The notes: a model not told the origin generated them from the letters alone. A DNA stretch of 45,091 nt from Geobacter sp. (GCA_025360785.1 JANYBN010000089.1:1-45091), one strand, 5' to 3'; counted from the first letter of the stretch, positions 31,696-40,776 are shown. Numbers and translations are program-made.

Positions 31696-34632
31696 TCAAA
31701 GATTTATGTACACCGTCAGGTAAACCTGGTTTTCTCCCCCCTTGTTGAAGCCGTGAGCAACACCGACGGCGGGGGTAACCTTCAACCAGTACCCGAGCGT
31801 TACATCAATACGCGCCTCCACCCCGGCGCCGACTTTTATGTTACCGCCATTAAAGGGATTGCTGTCGTCCCAGACTTCTCCTGCGTCAACAAATATCGCA
31901 GCATGCACCTTCTCCGCGAAGGCGGGCAAGGTGCCGGGGCCGCGCATCGGAAAGAACAGCGGCGCGCGGTATTCAAGAGTCCCGGTGGCGACATATTTGC
32001 CGGTTACAGAGCGTTCCGGATAGCCGCGCAGCGGGTACGGGTTCAGCTCCGAAGGGATCCCGCCGATCTGGAACGACTGCTGGCTGAACTGCTGACTGCT
32101 GTCGGCCACTGCGCCGGCAAAGCGGAGATAGAGGATCTGGCGCTTTTGCGCAATGTCCGGCAGACGGATGAACTCCTGATACCCGGCGCTGTATTCCGAG
32201 AGTTCATGGTCGTTGCCGAGTTCCCGGCCGAAGCGGCGGTACTGCAGCGAGATCCGGCGTCCCTCCTCGGAGCTGACGGAGTTCGGGTATCTGAGGACAT
32301 TATCGAAACTGACGCCGGTAAACAGGCTGTCCCTCCTCCCCTGGAAGATCGAAACACCGTTGAAGCGGCCGTTGCCGTCCAGGGCGCTGAGTGTTTTCTG
32401 GTCCTGCAGCTGATATCCCGCAGTGATGCTGTAACGGGATTCCAGATAATTGACCGGCAATGATGCGCCGACGGTGATCCCCTGGTCCAATTCGTAGTAG
32501 TCGCCCCGCTGCAGCAGGTTAGCGTAGAGCAGCGGCACTGCGTGCGCCTTCATGAAAAGGGTCGGGTAGAAGTAATCGTTCTGGTAGTTGAGATCGAAAT
32601 AGCCGCGGCTCCTGCCCTGGCTGTAATCGGCGGCAAGCGCGTAGGAGTTGTAGCCGAGCACGTCTGCACCGGCGGTGAACACCCCCAGTACCGACTGGAC
32701 TGAGCCGTCACCGGAAATCCTCGGCAGCCAGAACGCGGGAAGCAACGTACGCAGTGGGCTGTATGGAGCGACCGGCGTCAGCGCCGCATGTCCATTTACG
32801 TCCTTCCCTTTATCGCCGCTGCCCTCCATTACCGGCGTAGTCACCTGGCGTGTCGGCAACAGCGAGGGGCCCCGCTCTGCCGTCCACGTTTTACGGTCGA
32901 GCTGCATCTGCGCGATACTGAAACCGTGCGAGTCATAGCTGGAGAAGATGATCGCCGTACCGTCCGGCGAGAGGTCCGGCTGCAGGGCACCCCCGAGCAG
33001 GTGGCTCACCTGATAGCTTTTCCCCTCCTTCATATAGTAGGCAAACAGGTTGAAGACCCCGGTTTCGTCAGAAACGTAGATAAGAGTGGAGCCGTCCCGC
33101 GACCAGACCGGCCAGGCCGCGGTATGATTCACGGTGAACAGCGTGCGGTCCCTGCCGGGAGCGATTTCGTAAAGGTGGATTGAGCTCTGCCCGGCATTGT
33201 CCGTAACTGCATAGGAGACTGTCGTGCCGTCGGGCGACCAGCGCGGCGAGGAGACCCGCTGCAGCTGATAATCGGTGATGAAGCGGGGCTGCTTCAACGT
33301 GCCTGGCCCGCCGGCTTCTAACAGCGCCAGATTCTGACTCCCCCGTGTGCTGACGACGGCGGCGAAGAACCTGCCGTCCGGCGAGAGATCCGTATCTCCC
33401 AGGCGCTGTCCATTGGTCAGACGGGTGACGGAATCATGCGCTAGATCATAGGCGTAGAGGTCCTGATAGATGTTGAAGCCGTTGTTGATCTCGGACTGGG
33501 TGAAATAGAGACTCCTCCCGTCAGGGGACCAGCAGATGCCGCTGTCCGAGTAGGTACGCCGGAATTCGCCCAGAATGTTACTCCCGCTGCTGTCCGTGAT
33601 GACGGTCGAGATGTGGTCGTGCGGGTCGCGCTTGGCAAAGGCGATGCGGCTGCCATCTGGAGAAAAGCGCGGATTGGTCAGTATTTCGCCCCGGTTCGAG
33701 ACCGTCTGCAGCGGGGTAAACGGCACCGTGGAGAGGAGCGCGATACGCTGCGACTCCTCGCGTTTGAGCGCAACAATCATTTCGTCATACAGGTCGCGGT
33801 AGCTCTTCCCGTCGGACAGCTCCTGCGGCGGTGCACCGATGAAATAGGGGAAGCGCCCCGCGTGGGCGATGTTCAGCTTGCCCAGGGCCTCCTTTCCGTA
33901 GACATCGGCAATGTACCGCTGCAGCCGGTAACCGTATATGTAGGGAAGGCTGCCGGCTGGCCACTCCGGGACATCGCCGTTGATCATGGCGATGGTCGGA
34001 AGATTATCCCCGGCAACCGCCATGCGGAAGATCATGTCATAGTAGCTGCTTCTGCCCCGCCCTGCCCCGGTGAACTCTGTTTCCGCCCAGGTGGCCATCC
34101 CCTCATGCCACCAGCGCGGCAAAAAGGAGTTCGGCGGGGCGGTCACCAGGAAGAGCAGCTCGGAAAGCGGGTCTGTCCCCGGGACCGGTTTGCCGAAGAT
34201 TTTCCGCATCACCTTCCAGTAACCCCGCGAAGGGTCCAGCGTGACGATGTGAGCATATTCATGCGTGATCACGACCTTCAGCCAGTCGTCGTACTCGCCG
34301 AGAGTCGAGGCCAGATTCGGCGGGACCACCTGGACGTAGATGGTGTCGTACGGAAGCGCCGTAGAGAAGCCGTTGGCAAAGTCGCTGTCGTCGATCAGCA
34401 CCATTTCGGTCTTTTCGCCCGGTTCCCAGCTGAATTCCCTGGTCAGCCTGCCATGCGCCTCCTCGGCGAAGAGCGCAGCCTTCCGGGCGACCGGCTCCAG
34501 CCCCTGATGGAAATGGATCGAGAAATGGGGGGTTTCGATGGTGGAAAAGACAAACGAGGTGTCGAGCCGCGCCGCATGGGAAATGGAAGAGAGGCAAAGC
34601 AGCAGGATTACGGAAATGAAAAACGATCGCAT
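31696..34632 (-). CDS. Exported gluzincin metalloprotease fused to TolB-like propeller and Omp85-like barrel
   Basis: 978 residues in three parts after a signal peptide (1-20, FFISVILLLCLSSISHA). Residues about 30-260 are a peptidase-MA-type metalloprotease: zinc motif HEYAH (124-128) and downstream WWHEGMATWAE, with probable third ligand Glu177. Residues about 310-600 hold at least six PD40/WD40-like propeller strands (SPDGSRIAF, SPDGRSLYF, SPDGRFFAA, SPDGTTVSY, SRDGSTLIY, SPDGTAIIF). Residues about 640-978 resemble the C-terminal outer-membrane barrel of BamA/Omp85 proteins (LPAFAEKVHAAIFVDAGEVWDD, VGAGVEARIDVTLGYWLKVTPAVG, ending VYLTVYINL). Product: a protease anchored in the outer membrane. 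AAGGA precedes the ATG. It is a single gene lying between pfkA and ftsH. Confidence 0.85.
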   Translation of the reverse strand: MRSFFISVILLLCLSSISHAARLDTSFVFSTIETPHFSIHFHQGLEPVARKAALFAEEAHGRLTREFSWEPGEKTEMVLIDDSDFANGFSTALPYDTIYVQVVPPNLASTLGEYDDWLKVVITHEYAHIVTLDPSRGYWKVMRKIFGKPVPGTDPLSELLFLVTAPPNSFLPRWWHEGMATWAETEFTGAGRGRSSYYDMIFRMAVAGDNLPTIAMINGDVPEWPAGSLPYIYGYRLQRYIADVYGKEALGKLNIAHAGRFPYFIGAPPQELSDGKSYRDLYDEMIVALKREESQRIALLSTVPFTPLQTVSNRGEILTNPRFSPDGSRIAFAKRDPHDHISTVITDSSGSNILGEFRRTYSDSGICWSPDGRSLYFTQSEINNGFNIYQDLYAYDLAHDSVTRLTNGQRLGDTDLSPDGRFFAAVVSTRGSQNLALLEAGGPGTLKQPRFITDYQLQRVSSPRWSPDGTTVSYAVTDNAGQSSIHLYEIAPGRDRTLFTVNHTAAWPVWSRDGSTLIYVSDETGVFNLFAYYMKEGKSYQVSHLLGGALQPDLSPDGTAIIFSSYDSHGFSIAQMQLDRKTWTAERGPSLLPTRQVTTPVMEGSGDKGKDVNGHAALTPVAPYSPLRTLLPAFWLPRISGDGSVQSVLGVFTAGADVLGYNSYALAADYSQGRSRGYFDLNYQNDYFYPTLFMKAHAVPLLYANLLQRGDYYELDQGITVGASLPVNYLESRYSITAGYQLQDQKTLSALDGNGRFNGVSIFQGRRDSLFTGVSFDNVLRYPNSVSSEEGRRISLQYRRFGRELGNDHELSEYSAGYQEFIRLPDIAQKRQILYLRFAGAVADSSQQFSQQSFQIGGIPSELNPYPLRGYPERSVTGKYVATGTLEYRAPLFFPMRGPGTLPAFAEKVHAAIFVDAGEVWDDSNPFNGGNIKVGAGVEARIDVTLGYWLKVTPAVGVAHGFNKGGENQVYLTVYINL

Positions 34633-34747
34633 CAGTTTCCTTCGCGCAGGTAGCCTGGGCGCTTATAAGCTTCTTACGACTTACGTGTTTAAAAATTGGA
34701 GTAATATGCAGGTAACTTACTGATTCAAGTACCTATTTCAGCTTCAC

Positions 34748-34807
34748 GATTACCTCAAGATTACTTCAAGATTTTAAGTTCTAAATCCAGGAAATCGAGA
34801 GGTAATC
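34748..34807. repeat. 9-bp inverted repeat between pfkA and the protease gene
   Basis: GATTACCTC (34748-34756) and GAGGTAATC (34799-34807) are perfect complements 42 nt apart, and the left arm is tandemly echoed (ATTACCTCAAG, ATTACTTCAAG). It lies in the 204-nt gap between the pfkA stop and the protease start. It could be a weak terminator structure or operator; otherwise I see nothing coding in the gap. Confidence 0.4.
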
Positions 34808-34836
34808 ATGAGGCAAAACGTTTTCAGGTTGCTTCT

Positions 34837-35925
34837 TCAGCGCCCCAGCATGATGCCGAGATCCTCGGCCGTACGCACGATCTCCCCCTCCGGATCGACC
34901 AGATTCAGGTCGCGAACCGCGTCCTCGATGGACACAGTGCCGATAGTTCTGCCCCGCAGGCAGGCCATCTTGCCGAACTCTCCGGCGGCAACCATCGCCA
35001 CCGCCTTGGTGCCGAAGCGGCTCCCCAGGGCGCGGTCAAAGGTAGTGGGTGAACCGCCGCGCTGCAGGTGGCCAAGTACGGTGACACGCACATCCATCTC
35101 CAGGCACTGTTCGATCTGTTTCGCCACGTACTGGCCGACGCCGCCCAGACGTTCGATGGCGTTGCGCTCGTCGGCCGACTTGGCCACGACCCGGTCGCCG
35201 CCGACAGGGAAAGCGCCCTCGGCGGCGACGAGGATGCTGAAGCGGCTGCCGCGGTCGGAGCGTTTCTTGATGGCCGCGCAGACACGCGTGAAATCGTAGG
35301 GAATCTCCGGGATCAGAATCACGTCGGCGCCGCCGGCGATGCCAGATTCCAGAGCGATCCACCCCGCGTAGCGCCCCATCACCTCCAGGATCATCACCCG
35401 GTGGTGGCTCTCGGCGGTTGTGTGCAGCTTGTCCAGCGCATCGGTGGCGGTTTCCAGCGCGGTATTATAGCCGAAAGTGAAGTCGGTCCCGCGCAGGTCG
35501 TTATCGATGGTCTTCGGCACGCCCACCACCGGCACCCCCTTTTTAGCCAGCTCCAGAGCGATCTTGAGCGACCCCTCCCCTCCGATGGCAATCAGGGCGT
35601 CGAGTCCCAGCGTGCGCACGTTTTCCACAACCTTGTCTGACTGATCTATGATAACAATTTTGCCGTCCTGCTCTTTCGGGTAGGAAAAGGGGTTGCCGCG
35701 GTTGGTAGTGCCCAGTATGGTGCCGCCCCGGGGCAGGATTCCGCGGACGCTCTCCAGGGTCAGCGACCGGCATTTATCAAGATCTAGGAGTCCGTCAAAA
35801 CCGTCCTCGATGCCGATGACTTCCCAGCCATGGCGGATGATGGCGCTCTTGACCACGCCCCGGATGACGGCGTTAAGGCCGGGGCAGTCGCCGCCACCGG
35901 TAAGGATGCCGATTTTTTTGTTCAT
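34837..35925 (-). CDS. pfkA: 6-phosphofructokinase with mixed ATP/PPi signatures
   Basis: Phosphorylates fructose 6-phosphate. 362 residues from the ATG at 35925, with perfect AAGGAGG 5 nt upstream. The N-terminus KKIGILTGGGDCPGLNAVIRG, the catalytic TIDNDL (Asp141) and MGRYAGWIALESG are clear. Two positions known to set the phosphoryl donor disagree. GGEGS (115-119) keeps the small glycine of ATP enzymes, while PKTIDND (137-143) has the lysine usual in PPi enzymes in place of the glycine of E. coli PfkA. This belongs to the group III style. ATP use is likely but not certain. It lies 10 nt after the membrane TPR gene. Confidence 0.92.
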   Translation of the reverse strand: MNKKIGILTGGGDCPGLNAVIRGVVKSAIIRHGWEVIGIEDGFDGLLDLDKCRSLTLESVRGILPRGGTILGTTNRGNPFSYPKEQDGKIVIIDQSDKVVENVRTLGLDALIAIGGEGSLKIALELAKKGVPVVGVPKTIDNDLRGTDFTFGYNTALETATDALDKLHTTAESHHRVMILEVMGRYAGWIALESGIAGGADVILIPEIPYDFTRVCAAIKKRSDRGSRFSILVAAEGAFPVGGDRVVAKSADERNAIERLGGVGQYVAKQIEQCLEMDVRVTVLGHLQRGGSPTTFDRALGSRFGTKAVAMVAAGEFGKMACLRGRTIGTVSIEDAVRDLNLVDPEGEIVRTAEDLGIMLGR

Positions 35926-35935
35926 ATGAACCTCC

Positions 35936-37786
35936 TTAAAAAGTGGGACGATCCGGGCGGATGTCACCGGCCAGTTTGTTCGCAAGATCGGGGTCAAGGG
36001 CTTTCAGTTTCAGGAGCGCCCTGTCTCGCTGAGCATAATTGCCGAGCCGTGCCGACAACAGCCCCAGGTTGTACCATGCCAAGGTGTAGCCGGGGGCCAT
36101 GCTTACCGACTGGACATACCACTTGAGCGCCTCTTGCGGCTGCCCGATGAACTCGGTGGCCAGTCCCATGTTATTGAACTGGGTGCTGGTGGACTGGCGA
36201 TACCAACGGAAATCGACCTCTCCCTCCGGGGTCAGATACTCCCTGCCGGTCGTAAACCGCCCCTGATAGCAGTTGAGCCCCTGCAGGGAAAAGCCGAGCA
36301 TTTTCCAGGCGACCTCCGCCCTTATATCAAGCCTGATCGCATCGACAAACAGCGGCAGCGCCTCCTTGCTCCGGTTATGATTCATATACGCCCGGCCAAG
36401 GCTCGCAAGCACCCTCCCTTTGCGGGGAGACTTGGCGGCGACATCCTGCCAGAAGCGCACATCGTCATTCCACACCCGGTTGCGCGCAATGGTCAGCGTC
36501 AGGAAGATCAAACATAGTGCCGTCAGCGCAAACCAGCGGTAGCGCACCCCGCATTGAAGCTTCCGGCTGACCAGCGCGGCAAAGGCGAACAGGGCGAGAG
36601 AGAAGCCGGCCGACGGCAGGTAGACGCGGTGTTCCATGATCACATCGGAAATCGGTATGAAGCTCGACTCAACGCTCAGCGCTATGTAGAACCAGGCAAT
36701 CCCGAGGGCGATCAGGCGCAGATAGCAGCCTTGCCGGCGGTCCGCCGAGATGAGCTGAAGCTGTGACCGGCGATAGAGGACGAACGCCGCTGCCAGCATG
36801 AGGGCATGCAGGATCAGCGCGGCTATGACCTCTGCATTCTGAAGCGATGAATAAATCGGGTAGTCGTAGTCCAGGTTCTGCCGAAGCGGCAGGAGGAGCA
36901 GACGCAGGTAGGTGACGACCACGCGCGCCTGGGTCAGGAAGTAGGAACTCCGCGAGAAGTACAGATCTTCGGAGGTTGCCCCGCGCAGATCGAACAGGGT
37001 CTCAGCCGGTGAGCCGTTCAGCAGGGGAGGCAGGAGCACGGTCAGGAGCAGCAGCAGACCTGCTGCTGCGGCCGCGATCAGGCCGCGCTTGAACAGGCGG
37101 CCGCGGAACAGGGCCAGTTCGAGCATGAGAATCATTAGCGGCATGCTGTAGGTGATCTGTTTGGTATGAAAGGCCAGCAGCGCCATGGCTGACAGGGTCA
37201 CTCCCCAGCGCAGCACGCCGCCTTTGAGGCCATGCTGTTCAAGACTTAGCCGCCCCTTGACATAGGCCAGCAGCGCGAGCAGATAAAAGAGCGTCGCCAG
37301 TGAGGTCTGCCGCTGGACGAGGTAGGTTACCGCCTGGGTCTGGAGCGGATGGCTGACGAACACGAGGGCCGTGGCCAGCGGGATAAACCGCTCCGATTCG
37401 GCTTCCGGCTCACCGGAGCGATAGACGCTATCCAGGGAGTCAAGCAGAGCGGCGCTCAGGAAATAGAGCACGACAGCTGCCGACAGGTGGATGGCGAGAT
37501 TGGTGGCGTGATAGCCGGCTACCTGCAGGCCGAAGATCCGGAAATTGACGGCAAAGCTGAGATCGGCGATGCGGCGCGATCCGCCGTGCAGCAGGATATC
37601 CCACAGGTTAGTGGCTCCGACAATGACCGGATTATTAACGATGGAGTTGAAATCATCAAAAATGAAGGGAACGGAAAACGAGTTGCAATAGCAGAGCAGG
37701 CCAAGCAGCACGACCAGGGAGACATGCAGGCCGGTGACCATGCGGGGAGAGTTAAAGCGGGATTTTAGCGGCATCATGGTTAACAA
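35936..37786 (-). CDS. Multi-pass membrane protein with C-terminal TPRs (PMT/TMTC-like glycosyltransferase)
   Basis: 616 residues. About ten transmembrane segments fill residues 15-430. The first loop contains FIFDDFNSIVNNPVI, the acidic DD motif found in C-type membrane glycosyltransferases (PMT, TMTC), followed by RRIADLSFAVNFRIFG and GYHATNLAIHL. A second loop has HPLQTQAVTYLVQRQTSLATLFYLLAL, another family mark. The C-terminal 170 residues carry TPR-like helices (VLASLGRAYMNHNRSKEALPLF; WYNLGLLSARLGNYAQRDRALLKLKAL). Probable role: lipid-linked sugar transfer to proteins at the periplasmic face; substrate unknown. The start is a TTG with GAGGGG 8 nt upstream; ATG at 37777 is the alternative. 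Confidence 0.83.
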   Translation of the reverse strand: MLTMMPLKSRFNSPRMVTGLHVSLVVLLGLLCYCNSFSVPFIFDDFNSIVNNPVIVGATNLWDILLHGGSRRIADLSFAVNFRIFGLQVAGYHATNLAIHLSAAVVLYFLSAALLDSLDSVYRSGEPEAESERFIPLATALVFVSHPLQTQAVTYLVQRQTSLATLFYLLALLAYVKGRLSLEQHGLKGGVLRWGVTLSAMALLAFHTKQITYSMPLMILMLELALFRGRLFKRGLIAAAAAGLLLLLTVLLPPLLNGSPAETLFDLRGATSEDLYFSRSSYFLTQARVVVTYLRLLLLPLRQNLDYDYPIYSSLQNAEVIAALILHALMLAAAFVLYRRSQLQLISADRRQGCYLRLIALGIAWFYIALSVESSFIPISDVIMEHRVYLPSAGFSLALFAFAALVSRKLQCGVRYRWFALTALCLIFLTLTIARNRVWNDDVRFWQDVAAKSPRKGRVLASLGRAYMNHNRSKEALPLFVDAIRLDIRAEVAWKMLGFSLQGLNCYQGRFTTGREYLTPEGEVDFRWYRQSTSTQFNNMGLATEFIGQPQEALKWYVQSVSMAPGYTLAWYNLGLLSARLGNYAQRDRALLKLKALDPDLANKLAGDIRPDRPTF

Positions 37787-37904
37787 CTCGACGTCCCCTC
37801 AGGAACCGTAAATAAACAGCAGGGTCAGAATCGCGCCCGGATTCGGGTCGGTTTTGGCCCTGACTTTATATTTTTTTGCTGAATACTGCGACAACAAATA
37901 TCCC

Positions 37905-39236
37905 TTAATACAGCAGATACCTTTCCCGCAGGGCCGCAAACCTTGCCAGATCGCCATTCCAGCGCCCCGCCGTCTCCTCCGGACTTTTCTTCTGTTTCGT
38001 CAGCATCTCCCAGACGCTCCTGTCACCCACCTGGACGGCAAAGCCGGCATCGGTCCTGAACTGCGTCGGCTGCGTCTCGTAAAGAGCCTGCAGCAGGTGC
38101 AGCCCGGCCAGAACCGGGTTGAGGCGGCTGCGATCGATGGCGGCGATGCGGACGCCGTAGCAGGTTGCGCCGCGATACGGGTTCCCGGCTGCGGTCGGCA
38201 CGAACGCGCATGGCTCAAAGGTGATGCCCGGAATCGCGCGGGCCGACAGGTTGTGCATGAGCGCGGCAGCATCGACCCAGGGGGCGCCGTACATCTCGAA
38301 GGGATGTTCAGTGCCGCGCCCGACGGAGAGGTTGGCGGCCTCCAGCGTGCCGAGTCCAGGATAGAGAATCGCGCCGGTCAGACTTTTCATGTTCGGCGAA
38401 GGATTGATCCAGTCGAGGCCAGTGTCATCGAAATACATGCTGCGCCGCCACCCCCGCATCGGGATCACGGTCAGATCGCAGCCGATGCCGTATTCCGTAT
38501 TGAACAGGCGCGCAAGTTCCCCCACGGTCATGCCGTGGCGGGTCGGGATCGGATGGATGCTGGTCAGTGAGCTGCAGCCGTTATCCGCCGGAGCTGTGCG
38601 CTGCCGTTTGGTGATCAGGGGAAATGCGGCTGTCGGGGTTGCCCCCTGCACGTCATCGCCGCCGATCGGATTGGGGCGGTCGAGCACCACGAAGGGGATG
38701 CCGGCATCCTTGGCCGCCTGCATGGCCAGAGCCAGCGTCCCGATATAGGTATAGAAGCGGGTGCCGATATCCTGGATGTCGAACACCAGGATATCCACCC
38801 CCTGCAGCATGGCGGGCGTCGGGCGGCAGCCGGTTCCGTACAGGCTGTAGACCGGCAGGCCGGTCGCGCTGTCAACGGACGAGCCGAGCTTGTCATCGGC
38901 CTCGCCGCGAATGCCGTGCTCGGGGCTGAACAGCGCCGTCAGCCGCACACCGGCCGCGTGGAAGAGAATATCGACCGTGCTGGTTCCGGACGCGGAACGG
39001 CCGGTGTGGTTGGTGATCAGCCCGATCCGTTTCCCCTGGAGAGCGGCGAAGTGTTGCCCGGCAAGCACATCAATGCCGGGAAAAACCTGATGTTCGGCGG
39101 AGAGAGCCGGTGACGATAGGGTGGAGAGGAGGAGCAGTGTTATGATGAGAAAGTTGCGCAAGGGTTTTCCAGTCGATGCTCGATGCAGATGGAGATGAAG
39201 CGCTGGAATAATGAAGGCGGGAGGACAACAATGCAA
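37905..39236 (-). CDS. NamZ-like (DUF1343) exo-beta-N-acetylmuramidase, exported
   Basis: 443 residues in the longest frame. A start at a TTG codon at about 39161 would give a cleaner signal peptide (RNFLIITLLLLSTLSSPALSA), so the annotated N-terminus is uncertain by 25 residues. Mature protein blocks match DUF1343/NamZ: GIDVLAGQHFAALQGKRIGLITNHTGR, LTALFSPEHGIRGEAD, LPVYSLYG, ILVFDIQDIGTRFYTYIGTL, VVLDRPNPIGG, VGRGTEHPFEMYGAPW and GVRIAAIDR. NamZ removes terminal N-acetylmuramic acid from peptidoglycan fragments (family knowledge), so it probably acts in wall recycling in the periplasm. It lies 118 nt upstream of the membrane TPR gene. Confidence 0.9.
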   Translation of the reverse strand: MHCCPPAFIIPALHLHLHRASTGKPLRNFLIITLLLLSTLSSPALSAEHQVFPGIDVLAGQHFAALQGKRIGLITNHTGRSASGTSTVDILFHAAGVRLTALFSPEHGIRGEADDKLGSSVDSATGLPVYSLYGTGCRPTPAMLQGVDILVFDIQDIGTRFYTYIGTLALAMQAAKDAGIPFVVLDRPNPIGGDDVQGATPTAAFPLITKRQRTAPADNGCSSLTSIHPIPTRHGMTVGELARLFNTEYGIGCDLTVIPMRGWRRSMYFDDTGLDWINPSPNMKSLTGAILYPGLGTLEAANLSVGRGTEHPFEMYGAPWVDAAALMHNLSARAIPGITFEPCAFVPTAAGNPYRGATCYGVRIAAIDRSRLNPVLAGLHLLQALYETQPTQFRTDAGFAVQVGDRSVWEMLTKQKKSPEETAGRWNGDLARFAALRERYLLY

Positions 39237-39354
39237 TCTTAAAAGTGCGAATTTATATTTGCTTTGTGCGTGGGGGGATTAGAAATGCAGAGAAGAGCGG
39301 CCCCGGAATGGGGTTATACAGCGCACAACATGATCTGCGGAAAAGAATTTCTGC

Positions 39355-39711
39355 TCAGAACAGAAAGCTGGCCTTGAGGCTGATGCCGCTCATGGATGGG
39401 CAATCCTGCCTCTGTGCGATTCTGATCCGTTCCTGTGGTTCGATATATCCTTCGGGCGGGTTGTAGGCCATGATCAGCGAGACACCGCCCCGCTTTATCA
39501 TCAGATCACCGTTCTCGTTGAGGCCGACATCCATTGTCCGCTTGACGGTATGCAGTGCAATCTCAGGGACGGGACGTCTGTCCGCCGCGTTAAGCATCAG
39601 CGGGATTGTTTCGGCATGGGAGAAAGTGGGGGCCATGAATGCGGCGGCTGCGATGACGGGAAGTAACCACATACGGTATGAATCGATCGTTTTTCTCTCA
39701 AAGGCTGACAT
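39355..39711 (-). CDS. Small exported protein of unknown function
   Basis: 118 residues; AAGGAGA lies 7 nt before the ATG. The signal segment is residues 14-33 (WLLPVIAAAAFMAPTFSHA) preceded by a charged 13-residue leader, with predicted cleavage after SHA. The mature part is about 85 residues with strand-like stretches (TMDVGLNENGDLMIKRGGVSLIMAYNPPEGYIEP) and one Cys (QDCPSM), ending ASFLF. I do not recognise a family. Two short GC hairpins (GTGCCG/CGGCAC at 39742-39760 and a nearby CCGG pairing) lie in its leader. It may be periplasmic or outer-membrane associated. Confidence 0.55.
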   Translation of the reverse strand: MSAFERKTIDSYRMWLLPVIAAAAFMAPTFSHAETIPLMLNAADRRPVPEIALHTVKRTMDVGLNENGDLMIKRGGVSLIMAYNPPEGYIEPQERIRIAQRQDCPSMSGISLKASFLF

Positions 39712-39778
39712 AACGGTCTCCTTCTGCCGGACCTGCGCCCGGTGCCGTTTTTTCCGGCACGTACAAAGGAGATTACCA

Positions 39779-40086
39779 TTAACAACAGTTTTGAAATGTG
39801 TTCCTAATCACCATATTGATGTTTTTGCGGGGGATGGCGAATATGGTTGCTTCGTGGTTGTTGATGGACTGGATGGTGGACATGCGCAAGTCCTTCACTT
39901 CCAGAACAAGCAAGCCTCGTTGCGGGCGAAGGATTATAAAGTCGGGGTGAGCCTGAAAGGACCAATGGGGACGTGCACCAGCAGAAATAGTCATCTTCCA
40001 GCTTTGCCTCAAGCAAAACGGGCAAAGCGACGCTCACCGGGAGTGTCGAATTTGCAGGAGGTTATGCTGGGGATCAGGGTGGTCAT
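39779..40086 (-). pseudogene. Decayed NERD-domain nuclease/helicase fragment
   Basis: Reading three frames in turn gives a coherent NERD N-terminus. MTTLIPSITSCKFDTPGERRFARFA stops at TGA; in a second frame LEAKLEDDYFCW continues; in a third HPDFIILRPQRGLLVLEVKDLRMSTIQSI follows to a TAA at 39779. NERD domains begin this way (GERRFA..LE..L.DDY..W...HPDFIIL.P.RGLLVLEVKDW) and normally lead into a helicase or further nuclease part, which is missing. At least two frameshifts and a C-terminal truncation are seen, so it is a dead remnant. Confidence 0.75.
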
Positions 40087-40134
40087 GGGTTGGCCTTGGA
40101 TTTTGTGGATAATGGAGACGCGACCCTTATATAT

Positions 40135-40776
40135 TCACTTAATAATTTCAATCCTGGCAGGGACTTTAGCTTTTTTCTTCACAGCAGGAACGGATGCTTT
40201 TTCTTTAACTGCCCGAAGTGATGCTTTTACCATTTCCTTACGGGTATGCTTACCGTTCAACTGAGTATTGATAATATTGATGCTCAGGTCATCCGATTGT
40301 ATTCCATTTAATCGTAGGAACTCAGGGACATCATCATCTTGTTCAAGCTCATAGCCTAGCGTAATAAGTGCGATATTAATTCGGTTGTACCGAATACCGG
40401 CTTCAGACCCGCTGACCTTCCATGACTCATACTCTCCGGTTTCGGCATCAATCTCTTTCTGCAACGCTCTCCTTGCCATGACCGGATGCGCTCCATACGC
40501 AAACAACAGCCGCCGTGCGTTGGCATAAACAGCACTATCTTCCAGCAGTTTTTCCTGTTCAACATTTTCTTCCGGCAGTTTTTCCTGTTCAACATTCACA
40601 GGTTCAGCAGACCACCGTTTAAGCATTTCGCCGAACAAAGCAACTATTGTTAACATAGTAACCTGTGCCAAATTGTCAAATTCTGCCTTTACCTCAGGAG
40701 ACAGCATCAGTTCAAGTTTTACACGATTACTATTTTTCCGACTCTTCATTGAACTTTCAGCTGGTTTAGTTGCCAT
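40135..40776 (-). CDS. Hypothetical protein with 10-residue tandem repeat and Lys-rich tail
   Basis: 213 residues, no recognised family. The N-terminal part (RVKLELMLSPEVKAEFDNLAQVTMLTIVALFGEMLKRW, about 18-56) has the look of a ribbon-helix-helix or small helical DNA-binding unit, but this is only an impression. Residues 60-80 contain VEQEKLPEEN then VEQEKLLEDS, encoded by a 30-bp tandem duplication with one difference in 29 bases. The middle (ARRLLFAYGAHPVMARRALQKEIDAETGEY) is helical; the tail (VKEKASVPAVKKKAKVPARI) is lysine-rich. No good ribosome binding site is seen before 40776; Met10 is an alternative start. It lies among decayed genes. Confidence 0.55.
   Translation of the reverse strand: MATKPAESSMKSRKNSNRVKLELMLSPEVKAEFDNLAQVTMLTIVALFGEMLKRWSAEPVNVEQEKLPEENVEQEKLLEDSAVYANARRLLFAYGAHPVMARRALQKEIDAETGEYESWKVSGSEAGIRYNRINIALITLGYELEQDDDVPEFLRLNGIQSDDLSINIINTQLNGKHTRKEMVKASLRAVKEKASVPAVKKKAKVPARIEIIK
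40538..40596. repeat. 30-bp tandem duplication inside the hypothetical gene
   Basis: Copies at 40538-40566 and 40568-40596 match in 28 of 29 bases, with period 30, so the reading frame is kept. The near identity indicates a recent duplication. Confidence 0.8.

Noticed and set aside
37821-37880. Possible miniature transposon between the NamZ and membrane TPR genes
   Set aside because: Only a 5-bp GTCAG/CTGAC pairing and a 4-bp inner stem were found, with no target duplication, too little to call a mobile element.
39712-39778. Cyclic di-GMP (GEMM) riboswitch in the leader of the 118-residue exported protein
   Set aside because: There are two small G/C hairpins, but the conserved GEMM core and tetraloop receptor sequences are not seen.
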